In this document: positions 32,833 to 45,350 of the stretch, piece after piece
How the letters are laid out: the number at the start of each line of letters is the position of its first letter
Position numbering within the stretch: the stretch's first letter is position 1
Origin: Marasmius tenuissimus
Lineage: Eukaryota > Basidiomycota > Agaricomycetes > Agaricales > Marasmiaceae
Direction: 5' to 3'
DNA length: 64,000 nucleotides
NCBI GenBank assembly: GCA_029532415.1
Contig: JAQOTA010000053.1
Span: 6,448,001 to 6,512,000 of the forward strand
The notes under the pieces: generated by a model
Told to the model about the DNA's origin: nothing
The model's input: the letters and a program-made list of their open reading frames with translations, nothing else
Databases searched by the model: none
Position numbers and translations under genes: made by a program

Positions 32833-34385
32833 TTAGGCTGTGGGTGCCAAAATAATACGCCTGTACGCCGTCAAGTTCATTGGGCGTACGTCGTTCACGG
32901 AGAGAATAATGTGCATAGTCTATGAACAAGTTACAAAAGATATTCAGTACGTGGCACGCATCCTAAAGAGAATAGAGGTCACTCACGATGTTTCTTTTGG
33001 GCGTAGCCTCGACCAGCTTCCCTCCTTCCAACGGTACGAGCGTTACATACGGCGATTCACGCTCGATAGGCCCATCTTGTCTGATCGACGCCTCACGATA
33101 ATGGAACCAGTCGAACACAAGGCCATCGCCATCCGGATCCCATGTCTCCGAAGCATCCAAAACAACGCTGTCCCCCAACTTGAATGGAACTTCCATCGCT
33201 CCAAACCCACAGGTCCCGTTGACCACGGCAACAGGATGGTGGTTGGCATTAGCCACGTCACCGTTGACGGACCATTGCATCCTCGCAGCGAAATCAAACT
33301 GGAACGCTGGCCTCCATCTCCAAATCGAAGCGTACTTGGACCAAAAGGTGTCGTTGCTGATACCGATAGCAAAGTCGGCGGCGTCGCTGTATGTGGAGGT
33401 TTCGCCGGAGGAGTCCGCCAAAATGTATCGACCACCCCAGCTACCCCACTCTGGATGTCCGGGGGCGTTGAGGCCGTTTGGGAAGAGACCGAGAAACGAA
33501 GGGGTATCGCCTTCCATGATGACTGTGATGTTTGGATAGTGAGCGCCCAACTCCCCGATTCGGATGTGTTCGTCTAGCCACTCGTTGGTGACGAGGGAGG
33601 TATCAGGACCACCTTTATCGAATGGTCGGTGGATCTCGCCAGATATGCCCTAAAAACAACTCATCGGCATCGAGCATAAGGGTAACATTTGTAAAACTTA
33701 CATTCCAAGTAGCTGAGACGTACTCGCTGAATCCGTGAATAGACACAATGTAGAAAAGAGTGGGGAAGTTTGATCGAATCCAGGAACCGGCGTTATCCTG
33801 GTCCGAAATTGTATAGACACGAATTTTTCGGACGAATGCGGCTGTGTCATTCTCGTTTCGCGACTCTCTAACCTGGTTCAACCCTTCAGCGAGGACGTTG
33901 GCACCTCCCCATCCAAGAACCCAAAGCGGCTCCTCCGAAGCATCTACAGCATTGATCAAAGCAATGGAAGCGTTACTGGGCTCGGGCTCTTCGAGAGCTG
34001 CGAGACCGTAGACGGGATGTCCGGCACGAATCTTGGAGAGCAGCTCCTCCGCCGGTGGGAATATACCTGATTCTGGAACGTTGGCGTTGAGGTTATCGAT
34101 GACCTGGCCATAAGCTGTGATGACGGTCTCAATGGTGGGAATGTCTACAGAGTTGTTCTTCCATGTCGAAGTTACCCCTGCGATATTGACGATCTCGAGC
34201 TCGTTGGCATGCGTGAGAAGACGCACGAGACTCATCTGGTCATCAGGCTCGTTGGAGATGTCGGTCATGACAAAGATACGTGTTTTGTTCTGGTAGCGAG
34301 CATTCTCGCAAATACCGCTCGGGGGGGCAGCACTCGCGAGCAATGCAGTGAGCAATGGAAAGACGGAGAGTTTGGGGAGAATCAT
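32833..34385 (-). CDS. Secreted Sde182/DUF1593 nucleoside-hydrolase-like protein
   Basis: Three exons: 34385-33702, 33649-32987, 32919-32833; 1434 nt, 477 residues, all in phase. The N-terminus MILPKLSVFPLLTALLASA is a signal peptide. Residues about 35-300 fit the Sde182 nucleoside-hydrolase-like domain (PF07632, formerly DUF1593), with IFVMTDISNEPDDQMSLVR, where the Asp residues correspond to the metal-binding cluster. PLWVLGWGGANVLAEGL and IRVYTISDQDNAGSWIR follow. The C-terminal third (LDASETWDPDGDGLVFDW, then IILSVNDVRPMNLTAYRR) matches the beta-sandwich domain of these proteins. Family members bind plant polysaccharide or act on unknown glycosidic bonds. A secreted role on plant cell-wall material is inferred. 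Several NxS/T sites suit secretion. The length is typical. Confidence 0.9.
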
Positions 34386-35309
34386 GAGGCAATCAGCTCC
34401 CCAAGGCCCGATATTTGTAGTTGATTCGAGCGTGTCTCCTCATCTATCAGAAGGGCACTCACACCACCATCCGGATATTCAAACGGATAGCGGAAATTTC
34501 AGCAAAAATAAAAGAGGACAGGTGACAGGGGAAGGTGTCGTATTGGAAGTCAACTGTATACCCACGCATGGCAGGCTAAAAGAAGATGGGAGTCTCGATC
34601 TTCCGGCCGACCGAAGCGAAGTTCAAGGGATGCCACAGGTTGCCACTCGGCTTCACTCTGCACGCTGCCTCATAATCACGAGTCCTCAAGAGCCGCTACA
34701 ATATCCGCAGCTTCTCGTAGAGCCACTTATGAATTCACTCGCTCTCTCCTTATTTTTCACAGGTTCCTAGAATCATACTCCCGGAATAAAAATATTCATG
34801 TATGTGCGAGGATATGGCTGTAAAGAAAAGCCAATCGGAATTAGGTTTCCAGGGAGGGTGATATTTCAGTCATACTGAAGGTACACAACCCTCTCAGCTT
34901 GGTGTTGCGCACACACTGCTTGTTGGCCTAGATCCCAATGAAGTTATATCTTACCGCTCGGATACGCCCTATATTTGAGGCAAGTGACTATTCATGCTAG
35001 CTATCCGGGGAATTGTCTGTAAGTTTCGTCTCGACCCGGGATGTTCTGAAAGGTTTGGACTAGAAATCCTGAAAAACCCTGCGAAACCCGGGGAAGCAAT
35101 CGCCATTAAAAACAGGCAATGTAGCAGCGACAACCTAGGGCGTCAGTTTCTGTCGGGTCTGAGAGAGATTGTACAATTTTACTCAACGGAGGAGACTCGG
35201 AAGCACTTAGCTCGTTCAAATATTACTTCTTATACAAATAATGCATTGTCCATCGATACGTTTACCAAACAAGTAACTCTATCCGTGCTAACTATCGACT
35301 TCTTCTTCT
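34386..35309. other. Intergenic region upstream of the Sde182-like gene
   Basis: About 0.9 kb. It holds the promoter of the minus-strand gene starting at 34385. No further gene seen; the open frame at 34994-35437 overlaps the next gene antisense. Confidence 0.45.
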
Positions 35310-35868
35310 CTAAACGACATTTACATAGACCGCATCGTATGCCAGGTTCGGTCCTAGCGAAGCCTACGAACACAAAATCATCAACTTCACATCCAACTCA
35401 GGACACCGATGTACTCACCCCAATCAAATCGAACTGAATCAACGAAAGTTGGGCGGTTCCCTTGGGTGTTGTGTTTGGAACGTTAACCGTGAAATTCTCA
35501 TGAGGCTGTAGCATTGGGAACCCATCCTTATATTTCGGGTCGAACGGGCCTTTATACAGTATCGACCCAGGTCCAATGCCATCTTGGGGTGGACGACAGG
35601 TGGGGTTGCAGCTTGTGAGGCCAAGGACAATGGCAACTTCTACTGCGCTTGATAAGAAGTTCTAATCCGGTCGTCAAGCGTTTCAATATTTGGGAACGAA
35701 GTATAACGGAGTAAGAGTGCTCACCGGGCGATCAACTTTGATCAAGAGGTCTTGTCCTGCTTGAACGTCAGAACCGTTTGTGGGAAGCGCAATGTGGGCT
35801 TTCTGAGCAATGGCGCTGGCGACACTGACAGCGGCAACGGTGAAGAGAGAGGTGATGGAGAACTTCAT
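35310..35868 (-). CDS. Small secreted protein of a basidiomycete family
   Basis: Three phase-0 exons: 35868-35725, 35661-35419, 35363-35310; 441 nt, 146 residues. MKFSITSLFTVAAVSVASAI is a signal peptide. The mature part begins QKAHIALPTNGSDVQAGQDL, followed by LIKVDRP, SSAVEVAIVLGLTSCNPTC, GSILYKGPFDP, HENFTVNVPNT, and AQLSLIQFDLIG, ending in LAYDAVYVNVV. Similar small beta-rich secreted proteins are common in agaricomycetes, often in several copies and without known activity. Three cysteines are visible in the middle exon. A cell-wall or effector-like role is possible but unproven. The short gene with a clean signal peptide and in-phase introns makes the model reliable. Confidence 0.82.
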
Positions 35869-37699
35869 GGTAGACCGAAGTTGTTAAGAGGATGAAGAGT
35901 GTCTTTTCTCTTTCTGGCTTTATATAACCTCTTGCTCGCGGACCGATCGGTGACGTACAATATAAGCCGACGGTGGTAAATCCCCGACTCAGGGTGGTGA
36001 AACCAATCTGAAATGCAAGCTCTGTAGCTTCGCTCCACTTTAGGGGCTTTTAGCGCGGCCAAAGCGGCGCTGGGTTGCAAAAATGGCTACAAACGTGATA
36101 AATATAGACATCCTGGACAGGCGGAGTCGGCTCAGAGTACAGGATTTCGGAACCTACCTAAAGACGGGCGTTGAGCTCTACCATATTGGTGAGAGTAAGA
36201 ATGCAAATTCTACGGGCTTGCCAAAGATGGAATAGACCTCTCTGAGTCATGGATGGACGAATTCTAGTGAGCATGGGTTGCTCACGAATGTCATCCACTG
36301 GGAAGCAAAGGCCAATATGACTTGGGATGAATGAATATTGAACTATTAACGATGCCGATCACTAAAACCTATTACAGGTCCACCTTTTCACTGTGCTCGA
36401 AACGCTCGGTGCGCTGCCATGCACGGCGAAAGTGAACCGCAGTGTGTTTCGTTTATATAAATTGCCTCCTATGGCGTCCTGTTTCAGTACAGCGTTGATC
36501 AATCTCTTACAAGACATATTTTCTTCGGCGGGGAGTTCGTTAGCCGGGGCCCAAATGTAGATAAGATGTAAGCAACTTCAATTCTAGCAAGAGAAATAGC
36601 GAGCCAAGTACCTCACCTGGAACTACATGCTCACAACCCCTCATTCAGAGTAACCTCCAGTCCTGAAGCTTTCTTGCGATGAGGCACCCGTCAATGAGTT
36701 TGTAATGTTTCTCTTCCGGTGTTGGCGTACACATAGGGGAGGGTTGGTAGTTGACCTGTCCTCTTCTGGGAAGTTCAGCTCGGAATTTGAATAACGAAGG
36801 AAGGAAGGAAGGAAGAGTTTATTACACGGCATGGTCCACGAGCTGAACGCCGGTTCCGGAATGCACCCCGGTGTCTATCTAAGTACACCTTCGATCCCGG
36901 GATGCCCCGCCACCAACTAGACGAGCTCACAGCGCTCGAAGTCTGCGGTAGATCTGGCCAGCAAGGGGACACTCACATAAACAAAAAGCCTAATTACCAC
37001 GTATGTACCCTACCAAGGTCCTAGCCTGCTGCATAATACATCCACATAAAGCACTCACTCAGGACCAGAACCTAGTATAAACCCTCATAGCCTATAATGT
37101 ACTTGTGCTATGTGTGTGTTTGATATTGCGGCCCATTGAATATTGACGAGATACGAGATACATCGCACTGTGATTCGGTATGCTGGCCTAAGGAAAAGAA
37201 GGAAGCAAGCTACAAGTTCAACGGCCTTAGTACGATAAGATGTTGATACATTTTCTTGGGGGGAAAAAGGCATCAGGAACTTGACCATTCACCACCACGT
37301 CTTTACGTGAGAATCCAGTTGAAAGCTACCTCTGACTGCAACCACTACTACTCGGTATGAGATGCACTTATCGTCTCGACTCTCGAGTTTGTACCCGTTG
37401 GTAAGTTTTCATCAGCCATGCTACATTGTGTTTTTTGGTCCGATAGGATCTTCAGGTTACCTCCCGCGAAACATGTAAGGTATGGCTGCCGTAGAACTTG
37501 TATTAGTCGTGATCAATATATGCTATCCCCTGTCCCGTTCTATACGTAAGTTTTCATGAATACCCGGAGCTTTCATATCCGACCTCGCATTTTTGAGCCA
37601 TTTCCCCAACCGCGTCTGTATGTCGGCATTGCGGAGACCTGAGTTCCCTCCAGAGAGTCTATAAAGCGAGGCGTGTTTCGCAAGGAGGTTTACAGTGCT
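35869..37699. other. 1.8-kb intergenic region with a small microsatellite
   Basis: No gene recognised. A GAAG tetranucleotide repeat of five to six units lies at about 36796-36817. A TATA-like TTTATATAAAT near 36451 has no evident gene after it. Confidence 0.45.
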
Positions 37700-39060
37700 T
37701 CAGTGGCGGACATTCTCTTTATACAACAAAACAGGGAAAGACTGACTATGAAGATGCCCACTCTCGATCGTTGTGGGGCCGGTGACACCTGCAAGAGCGA
37801 AGGATAACGAGCATGAGCCAGGGTCCTCATCCGCGAGATTCATAAGTTTGATTCGGATGGTAATGGCGTTGAATGTTATTCCCTAGGACATAGTCATGCA
37901 GCCCCCCAGCGTCATGAGTACATTCATGCGACAGAAACTAAGGGAAATCGCGACAACTCACTATAATAGGAACGATAGCTTCCATGGCAATTAGAGCTGT
38001 GCTCGAACCGGCCGTGAACAAGACGAAGGTTAATGCCTCCGAAACAAGCTGAAGCATTGCTGATTCAATTACTATCCTCGGAAGTGGTGCCAGCTTGGAG
38101 GTGAAGTATTGGGATGACGAGCGCACCACAGAACAAATTCGGAAGACCATAAGAAAGGTCGTGGTCATGTTCAAAACCACGAGTAAGGACGTATAGGCTG
38201 TGATCCAAGCGTAAAGGGGGTCTTGTTCCGATCTGAAGAGTGCAACCATTGTAAGCCCGATGACTGGGGGACGTGGTGATGGTTTTAAAAGGTTGGAACG
38301 TGAAGCAAGAAGAAATGAGATTGGGTCTCATTTCTATGAAATTTGAATATGTACTCACTAGTTTGTACGAGGAGTAAAGTAAACGGGAAGCAAACAACCC
38401 AGTAATTTCTATTCCATACGACCCATGTGCGGTAGAGCTATCAGGATATGAACATAGAAACCTCCTACGAGTGAACGCAGGGTAGCACGTACCGCAACGG
38501 AGCTTCCCAAAACCACTTGCAGCAAAAGTAAAAGTGTCGTCGCTAACACGTGCCAACTATTGAGGTCGTAACACGCAACTACGTCGGGCGTGTGCTTGCC
38601 GATATCCCCTCGGAATGCTAACAAGTAACGGTAATGGTTTACAGCGATGTGGGCCGTAGCGACGACGTTCATCGCCGTTGATGTCCAGAGCATTGTCTAA
38701 TTTAGGGTAATTTTTGTCAGATCGTGGCCGGAGGACACAAAAGTGAACCCCGCTCACATTCACAGTCGCTCTTCTAGCATCTTCATTTCGAGAAATTCCA
38801 AGGCATCCGGGCGAGAGAGTGATATATAATGTCAGCATATAGCTTGTTATCAAGGTTCCTAAATGATCCGGGACGTATTGCGATTCGATTCGTATATTGA
38901 TGACTTAAATGACTTAGAAACATGCTGACCGTATAGGAGTGTCTACAAAATGAAAAATTTGGCGTTTCAGAAATCCCATAATGTCCCCAAGCAGAGGTCT
39001 AATGAGTCAACTCACCTCGACCCAAATCGAAACCAGAAAGATATTGGTAGTTATCTCCAT
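37700..39060 (-). CDS. Multi-pass (about seven helices) membrane protein
   Basis: Minus-strand gene of about seven exons with coherent joins: MEITTNIFLVSIWVE, then TLLYG, then TLITSYMLTLYITLSPGCLG, then TMLWTSTAMNVVATAHIAVN with WHVLATTLLLLLQVVLGSS, then LYRTWVVWNRNYW, then VIGLTMVALFRSEQDPLYAW and TSLLVVLNMTTTFLMVFRIC with PRIVIESAMLQLVSEALTFV, and a last exon with a Ser/Thr-rich cytosolic end (stop 37700-37702). This order of helices and the LYRTWVVW motif are typical of a large agaricomycete family of integral membrane proteins often likened to serpentine receptors; I know no assigned function. It shares the ETLLYG start with the paralogues at 26746 and 30278. It appears intact. Confidence 0.75.
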
Positions 39061-40438
39061 TCTAGGCCTCAATGTGTCTTAGAGCAAGAAAATAGGAGTT
39101 GTAGTGGAAGGATAGTCTTGTTAAGGGACGGACGGGAAGGGAGCGCGATAGAACTACTTCGTTTGCCATCTCTATTAAAGATGATCTAAGAAAGAAAGAG
39201 AACCCGGCTCTCATTCAGCAGGCTGCGAACTGGCTAAAACTTTATCATAGATCACGACCCTCGGCTACCATTTCAGTTCAATATCATGCTGGTCCATTCA
39301 ATCCCTTCCGGTGACGGTCTATACAAATCCGTAGCGGAACTTGTCTTTCAGTTGCTCCCGCGCTACTACCGGGGGATGTATCACGATTCACGGTGTTGCA
39401 ACGTTGGAAATATTCTTCACGAGATGATTGTCCCGGAATGACTCGCTCTATGAGTAAGAGCAAAGCGAGCCAAGGCATTACAAATACATCGACGCGGGTT
39501 AATCCCCTCATAGATTGAACTCGCTCGAGAAAAATGTTGAGCATATATGTTTCCAAGATACGTGCCGCAATTATTTGATCGACGGATGACTTCTCGAGAT
39601 GCGAGCGACCTTAGTAACATACAGCTTGAATGTGGCGTCGGCATTGGGGGAAAGATGGTTGCCTATGTGAAGGCATCAATCGGGTCCGGGGTGCGACGTT
39701 TAATGAGCTTGAGGACATGTGAGAGGTGCCGCATTAGTTGCGTAGATTTATCGACATTTGAACGCTTCATCCCGACCCGCAAAGAAGTTCGATATCACAT
39801 TGAGTTGTGGGAGAACTATCCACTAGAGGAGCCCAATCCAAATTTGGCCCCAGCGTGAGATCTTCACGTGATTCCGAACGGTTCAAAAGAGGATCCCACG
39901 AGTAGCAGAAAGAGTCAGTGAAATGGTTACTAGGAAAAGTGCGCCCCACGACGTAGCCTTTGAGCTGAATTGGACGACCGATCCTCATTTCACGAAAAGA
40001 AGACCGGACAAAAAGAGGGTCCAAAATGGAGTGGAGATTGTAAAGAGGGATCAGGAGGGATCGCGTCAGGACCAACGGACATCAGGCAATCATTTCATTC
40101 TCGAAGAACGTGGACCAGAGTATGATACCTGATTTGAGGCTTTGAGCAGTTGCAAGAACATCCAGCAAGCCCCAAGAGCTCCATCATACGTACTTCATTA
40201 ATCTACCTATGTATCTCTGAACTTCCTGTCTACCTAAGACACTGCACCCTCGGTAGGATTACCTTATGAATGAGTCCGGTTAAAACTCACCGAGGGCCTC
40301 GATAATCATGACTATAGGTGTTGTTGACTGACTGAATGAGGTTGCGAGTGGGTAAATGCCAGACTGGAGGATTCGGGAATCTCCGAAAAGTCCGACGATT
40401 TTCGAAAACGATGCCGGCCATTTTGGCCCTTTACTACC
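39061..40438. other. Unresolved region
   Basis: Minus-strand frames at 39284-39644 and 39767-40075 show no recognisable domain and no consistent splice pattern. They might be a decayed gene. No repeat seen. Confidence 0.3.
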
Positions 40439-41650
40439 ATGACCTCCTTAACTCGTGGAGACCTCCGCTGCAAGCTCCCATTCGAGCTAGTCGAACGAGT
40501 CCTCGACGACTGCGACTACTCACCCTGATCTCTTGCTGCCTTGTCTGCCGGTCCTGGGTCCGTAGTTGTCGCTCCCAGGTTTTCCAAGAACTCGAGATTG
40601 ACGGCGGAGATTAGTACCAGTGCCTCGAAAGTGCTTCGCTTGTGGGACCGTAGTATTCAACCATTCCGAAGTCTATTCAGAATGTCAAGATTACACATCG
40701 GACGTATGGACTCTTCGCGGGACAAAACCTCCACGAAACCTCTCGAATTGCTCCTGATGCGACTGAAAGGTCGCGTTGGATCACTGCAAAAGTTAAATGT
40801 GGTTCATGATGGTTGGGCACTGCTCTCATCCGCAACGCCAACAGATGGTCTTGGACAGCTGGCGCAATAGCTCATTGCTTCACTCAATCCCGAGCTCGAG
40901 ATACATTTGGATGACAAATATGACGCGCAGGTCTTGATGGAGTTTACATCCTCGTTTGGAAGTTTTAAAGATGCATAGCGGGTGTACAGAGAGGAACAAT
41001 GAACTAGATATCAAGGGAATGCGTCTTTTGGATATGTTCTCACACCTTCCTTGAGAACGCAGGTGGAGGGGACGACGATGTGATGACACAGGGGCTGCAA
41101 CCTTTATATTGCTGGCTCAATACCAGCACTTCTATCTGTTTGGCAAACCTTTCTGTTCACAAGGTTGACATTCAGACCTGGGAATGGAATCTCAATCCAG
41201 AGATTGAGCCACTCCTGACTCGCTGCACTGGGTTACGGATTTTACATCTTGGATTTAACACCGGCCATATGACGAATTTGGCCACAGGTGATTGAATACT
41301 TCATGTAAAGCTTGTATATATGCTAATCAACGTTCTTGCTTCACAGCATTCTATAATTTATCCGCCTCGCATCTCAAACGACTTGTCGTGACCATCCGTA
41401 ATGTGGTTCAGGGTGATGACTACGATTCATCGTTATTGGACCTCATACGAACGATGATCCCTACATTATTTTCTCCCCGCCTCGAAGTAATCGCCTTCAA
41501 CGTCCCCCCAGTAAGTTTTCGGCTATAGATGCTCTTCTGGCCGCTACTCGATTCGCTGTCGTAAAAGTGGAATTGGTTACTCCATTCTCTGTATCACCTT
41601 CTGCGAGGGAACGAGCGAAGATCTTCAGAGAGCACGAGATGTCTTCTTGA
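40439..41650 (+). pseudogene. Frameshifted F-box/LRR-like relic
   Basis: An ATG at 40439 opens MTSLTRGDLRCKLPFELVER, VLDDCDY, a good F-box start. The frame then stops, while the adjacent frame continues the F-box with LISCCLVCRSWVRSCRSQVF. One lost base near 40525 explains the shift. Downstream pieces in changing frames still look like this family (LQKLNVVHDGW at about 40780, LTRCTGLRILHLGFN at about 41216, SASHLKRLVV at about 41360, LFSPRLEVIAFNVPP at about 41470). The gene appears broken at several points. It is not closely related to the two F-box genes at 16.8-21 kb. The family would act in SCF ubiquitin ligases. Confidence 0.6.
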
Positions 41651-42711
41651 GGTGCAATAAATAAGGGAGATTATCAGCTATCAGGGCACCGTTCACGGTG
41701 AAGACAAGAATTCTTGACGGTTACAAGGATAGAAAAAACCTTCAGGATGACGATGTGATCGATTGGGTGTGCAACCGATACTTAGTCTGATTTTCCACTG
41801 GTCGTTCTTTGTAGGCTATATGGCATGTGGATCGAACTTCACCTCTCAGATTTCCCTTTAACAATTGCGTCCAATGATGTGATTCTTCGTACTTAACTGT
41901 ACCCGACAGATCAGGATTGAATGGAAAGGTACAGAATTTCGGTCTGTAACCCGCCTACGATCACGCAAGTAAGGATTGACTACGCCGATCCGTGCCTCAA
42001 TAGCACTTAAAAGAGAAAAAAGGACGAAGAGCAGGTCGAGAGGTCCATTTTTGGGCTTTTACCAAGGTAGGGAAAGGACAATTACCTTGAGTGCGATGAT
42101 GAGATCTTAGCCAGTTCTCCAATTCTAATTTGACGGCAGAGTGGCAGGCGAATCAATGTCCCGCCATTGGACTGACAGCCCCCGACATGGTGTGGCTCTC
42201 AAAGTGACTACAGAAAAGCCGGCTGCTCAACGGTAACCATGACTTCCGGTAGTTCTAGTTACGACTTTGGACGGCAGCACGTATACACATGGAATTGGTG
42301 ATGCGAATTAGGTTAAACTGTGCAAGTGCTGTAATAATATACCAAGACGCACGGATGAATCGGGTGGGGAATCGCGATACTGGACCTCGGTCGCCGGTGT
42401 CAAATCACGCTTATTTCGCTCCCTACAAGTCTTTCTCGCGATCATAATCGTGTGAATTGAAACTATTACTATCCATAACCACCTTAAACTCTCGGGGGCG
42501 TTGTTCAGTGACGTCGGCAATGCCCGTGGGTGCCAATCCCGGTTCTCTATTGACCTTCGACGTATGGGCTAGGGCGTGTCGCAAATTTTCGGAAAAGCCA
42601 TATAAGGAATTTTAAAGGGATCATTTTTCTAATAAGCGAAAGGTCATTAAATGCGACTTTCTCAGCATGGTTTTGTCCCTTAAATGGCTCTAAAAGGTCC
42701 CTTATTTGGCA
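41651..42711. other. Intergenic region without a recognised gene
   Basis: About 1 kb, AT-rich towards 42560-42720. A TGACACCCCTTA at about 42719 resembles the end of the hAT-like element at 46470, but no partner end was found. Confidence 0.35.
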
Positions 42712-43526
42712 TTATATGCTGACACCCCTTATAATGTGGCCGGTAAATTTGTGACACCTCTTGCTCTTCTTGGTGTCTTCTGAATTTTGTTTGCTCGGTT
42801 CATCCTCATCCTCAGAACTGGAGTGGCAAAGCTTGCTCTCGAGGGGCGGAGGGGAGCTGTAGTTGTCTACTTTGGGCTCCCAAGGTACGGGAGATGAAGG
42901 AATCCGAGGGGTGGCGGGATGAGAGGGACCAGTGCGTTGAAATGAGGGGCGTGGGGCCGTGGAAGCAGAACTGGTCTGTCGGGCTCGAGTAGGGGTGTCA
43001 GGGACCTGAATGAGATATTGGGAATGGCGGCCCAAGTTTGCGATCTCTTTTTCTGCGTGGTGTGAGTTTTCGTCCTCGGTAATGCTTGCAAGAAAGGTTC
43101 TAGACGAGTCCTGCTCGTCGAGGACGAGAAGGTTCAGGTCTGTACAGAATGTTCGTATGTGGTGGGTTGTTGTCAATGAGAATTTGTGGGATACAGAGCA
43201 ATAAGTAGCTTACCACTCTGATAATTGAGTAAATATGAACTGTCAAAGTCTAAGAAAATAGAACCGTCGACGTTTAATGAGTAGGCTTGTTGCGATTTCT
43301 GCAAGCGATTGGTGTGGTTTTTATAGCCATGGCTTTGAGGCATTGAATATTCTCTTTCATTTTTTTGAGTGGCACCTATCGGGTGGCTCGTTATGTGGTG
43401 CTTTGTGCCATCGAGCATCCTTTCATCCTTTGTCCTCTTCGATCTAAGTCGGCCGTAAACCCGAACAGCGCCCGAAGATGAGACTCGGAGGCGGGTGTCG
43501 CATGTTATCACGAAGAGGAAATCCAA
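42712..43526 (-). CDS. Hypothetical protein with Ser/Pro-rich disordered C-terminus
   Basis: Two minus-strand exons join in phase: the first from ATG 43526 to a GTAAGC donor after LLNYQS, the second from the CAG before DLNLLVLDEQDSSRTFLAS to the stop at 42712. The N-terminal part has a short segment, SLNVDGSIFLDFDSSYLL, that could be a small fold. The C-terminal half is rich in Ser, Pro and Thr (TPRIPSSPVPWEP) and then acidic (SSSEDEDEPSK) with a Lys-rich end. No family is recognised. It may be a regulatory or scaffold protein, or part of an old mobile element. The intact frames over both exons are the main support. Confidence 0.45.
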
Positions 43527-44241
43527 ATAGGACGGGAAGTGTATCCTTTTAAGAGACCTGTGCTCGAGTCAAATCTAATTCTCCTTTTCAGCCATACAGT
43601 CCTAGGAGTCTGAACGGCGAGGTCCGCCGCACGACCTGCTGCAGAGCTTTAGTTTGATGGACAGTATCGGAGTCAACACCCGAGTCGCCATAACTACGCA
43701 GAAGCCACTTCTCAAAGATCTTTAGATATCCCTATCTCTTTGATGCGTTGTTCGTCGACAAACTATTCGAGCCGGCCTATACAAAGGTACTCGGGCGAGG
43801 TACTGACGAAGCAATGGTAGTTTGTCCCACGGTATCTAGTTGCGTCAATTCTATAGCACGGTCAATCCACATCGTATACTTGATCAATATAGTCAATATT
43901 CGAGCAAAGTAAAGCTTATGGGTTTATCGTTCGGTTGAAGTTGCTTCTGGAATCGTCACTTCATGCAGAAAGACCTCAACTCCCTGAACGTCATGACTGG
44001 ATCTTTGATGTGTCTTCCAAGTGACCCACGGGAGCTTTCGTAGTCAAGCTCGATTCAGTATCATCCCTTAATGTAAACGTCCCCATGATGTCACCGTCGG
44101 TCCCGCCAATTTCTTGAAGAATGCATATCATGACGAGAATTCCGAGTATGGGACACGTCTAAACTGAGAGCATCAGATAACATGTTGTCTCGAGATCGTC
44201 TATGAGCTCACCAACGGTAGAAAAAGGGACTTGAGATTAAA
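43527..44241. other. Intergenic region
   Basis: No gene or repeat recognised. Confidence 0.4.
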
Positions 44242-45350
44242 TTATTTTAACCAGTGAAAGACAAAGACTGAGAAGAACACGGCTGATCCACTGGAAAAGG
44301 GGGCAGATTCAACGTGTTTTTTGCGACGATTTGTTTCCGTTTCCCCCGTTCTCCCTGAACCGTGCTGAGGAGAAGACTCGTTCCTGACAATGAGTGCTAT
44401 ATCTTATGAGTAAACAAACTGATAACAGGATTGAGGGAAGAAATCGAGTTTACCCGAGCAAGCAACACTTGTAGCAGTTTGCCACGCGTAGAAGCTGGTT
44501 TCCGTGACTTGTCCTAGGTACTCAATACGAGAAACCACCGCCATAAAGGTCTCAAGATTGCCGCCATTGCCGGAGTCCCATATCGCTCGTGAACTATTAT
44601 TATAGTAAATGAAGCTGCATCCGGACACTGGATAGGAAACTAATTCAAGGCCAGATCAAACACAATGAGATCTAAGTAGAATCTTACCTCCCATTGCCAA
44701 CACCATTGCTGCCAGAATAAGGCGTGAGCTACCTCGAGGAACATGAGACCGATATGCCTACGCCCGATTTGAACGAACCATTAGTGACGAATGGGGGACC
44801 TAATCGGAAAATGTTACGCACAAGGAATCCGTGGCCTAGGATGTTGAGTAACACGTAAACCACCTGCGCAATGGCAAAAGCCTCGGGGCTGAACATTGTT
44901 TGATTGAAGTTGCTCGAGGTGTTGAAGTATGGTTGGTACTGGCTCGCCACGAGCTCGACGCATGTAATCCAAACATCGTATGTAACACGCTGTAGACGTC
45001 CCATTTGGAAGATAGTGAGAACGGGTAGACTACCTGCGATACGCGTCAAGAGACACACCATTGTGATCAGCACTCACATCAGACCCGTTATGATTAGGGA
45101 TTTTCTTTCCATCTCATGGCGTTTCGACCAAACTGTCATAGACAAGTTGCAAAATTCGCCTGAGGTAGAGGGGCGCAATTGAAGATGTTGGACATTCGGG
45201 GCTCGGACTTAAGAGCTTACCATAGAGAAGAACAACACTAATGGGAGCAAAAAACTACATCAAGAGGCTAGTATTAGCGAAAGATGAATCGACGACGGAG
45301 GTTTTGGAACGACAAAAACTCACCCCACGTACCACGAGATCATATAGCAT
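44242..45350 (-). pseudogene. Multi-pass membrane protein, paralogue 3, with in-frame stop
   Basis: Minus-strand homologue of the genes ending at 26746 and 30278: MLYDLVVRG, FFAPISVVLLYG, then ERKSLIITGLM followed by TGA (45076-45074) where the others have the Trp of GVMW, then VLITMVCLLTRIAGSLPVLT, FAIAQVVYVLLNILGHGFLV, SSRLILAAMVLAMG, FYAWQTATSVACSG and IALIVRNESS. After that the sequence departs and stops at 44244-44242, so the last helix and tail of the relatives are missing. The TGA could be skipped if GTGAGT at the stop acts as a donor to the AG at about 45030, which keeps frame but deletes a helix. Probably a pseudogene or a shortened product. Confidence 0.6.

Noticed and set aside
36790..36820. 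GAAG microsatellite as a regulatory site
   Set aside because: It is a simple tetranucleotide repeat with no gene positioned to use it.
42715..42995. TGACACCCCTTA and AGGGGTGTCA as ends of a second hAT-like element
   Set aside because: The match is imperfect, there is no 8-bp duplication, and one end falls inside an open reading frame.
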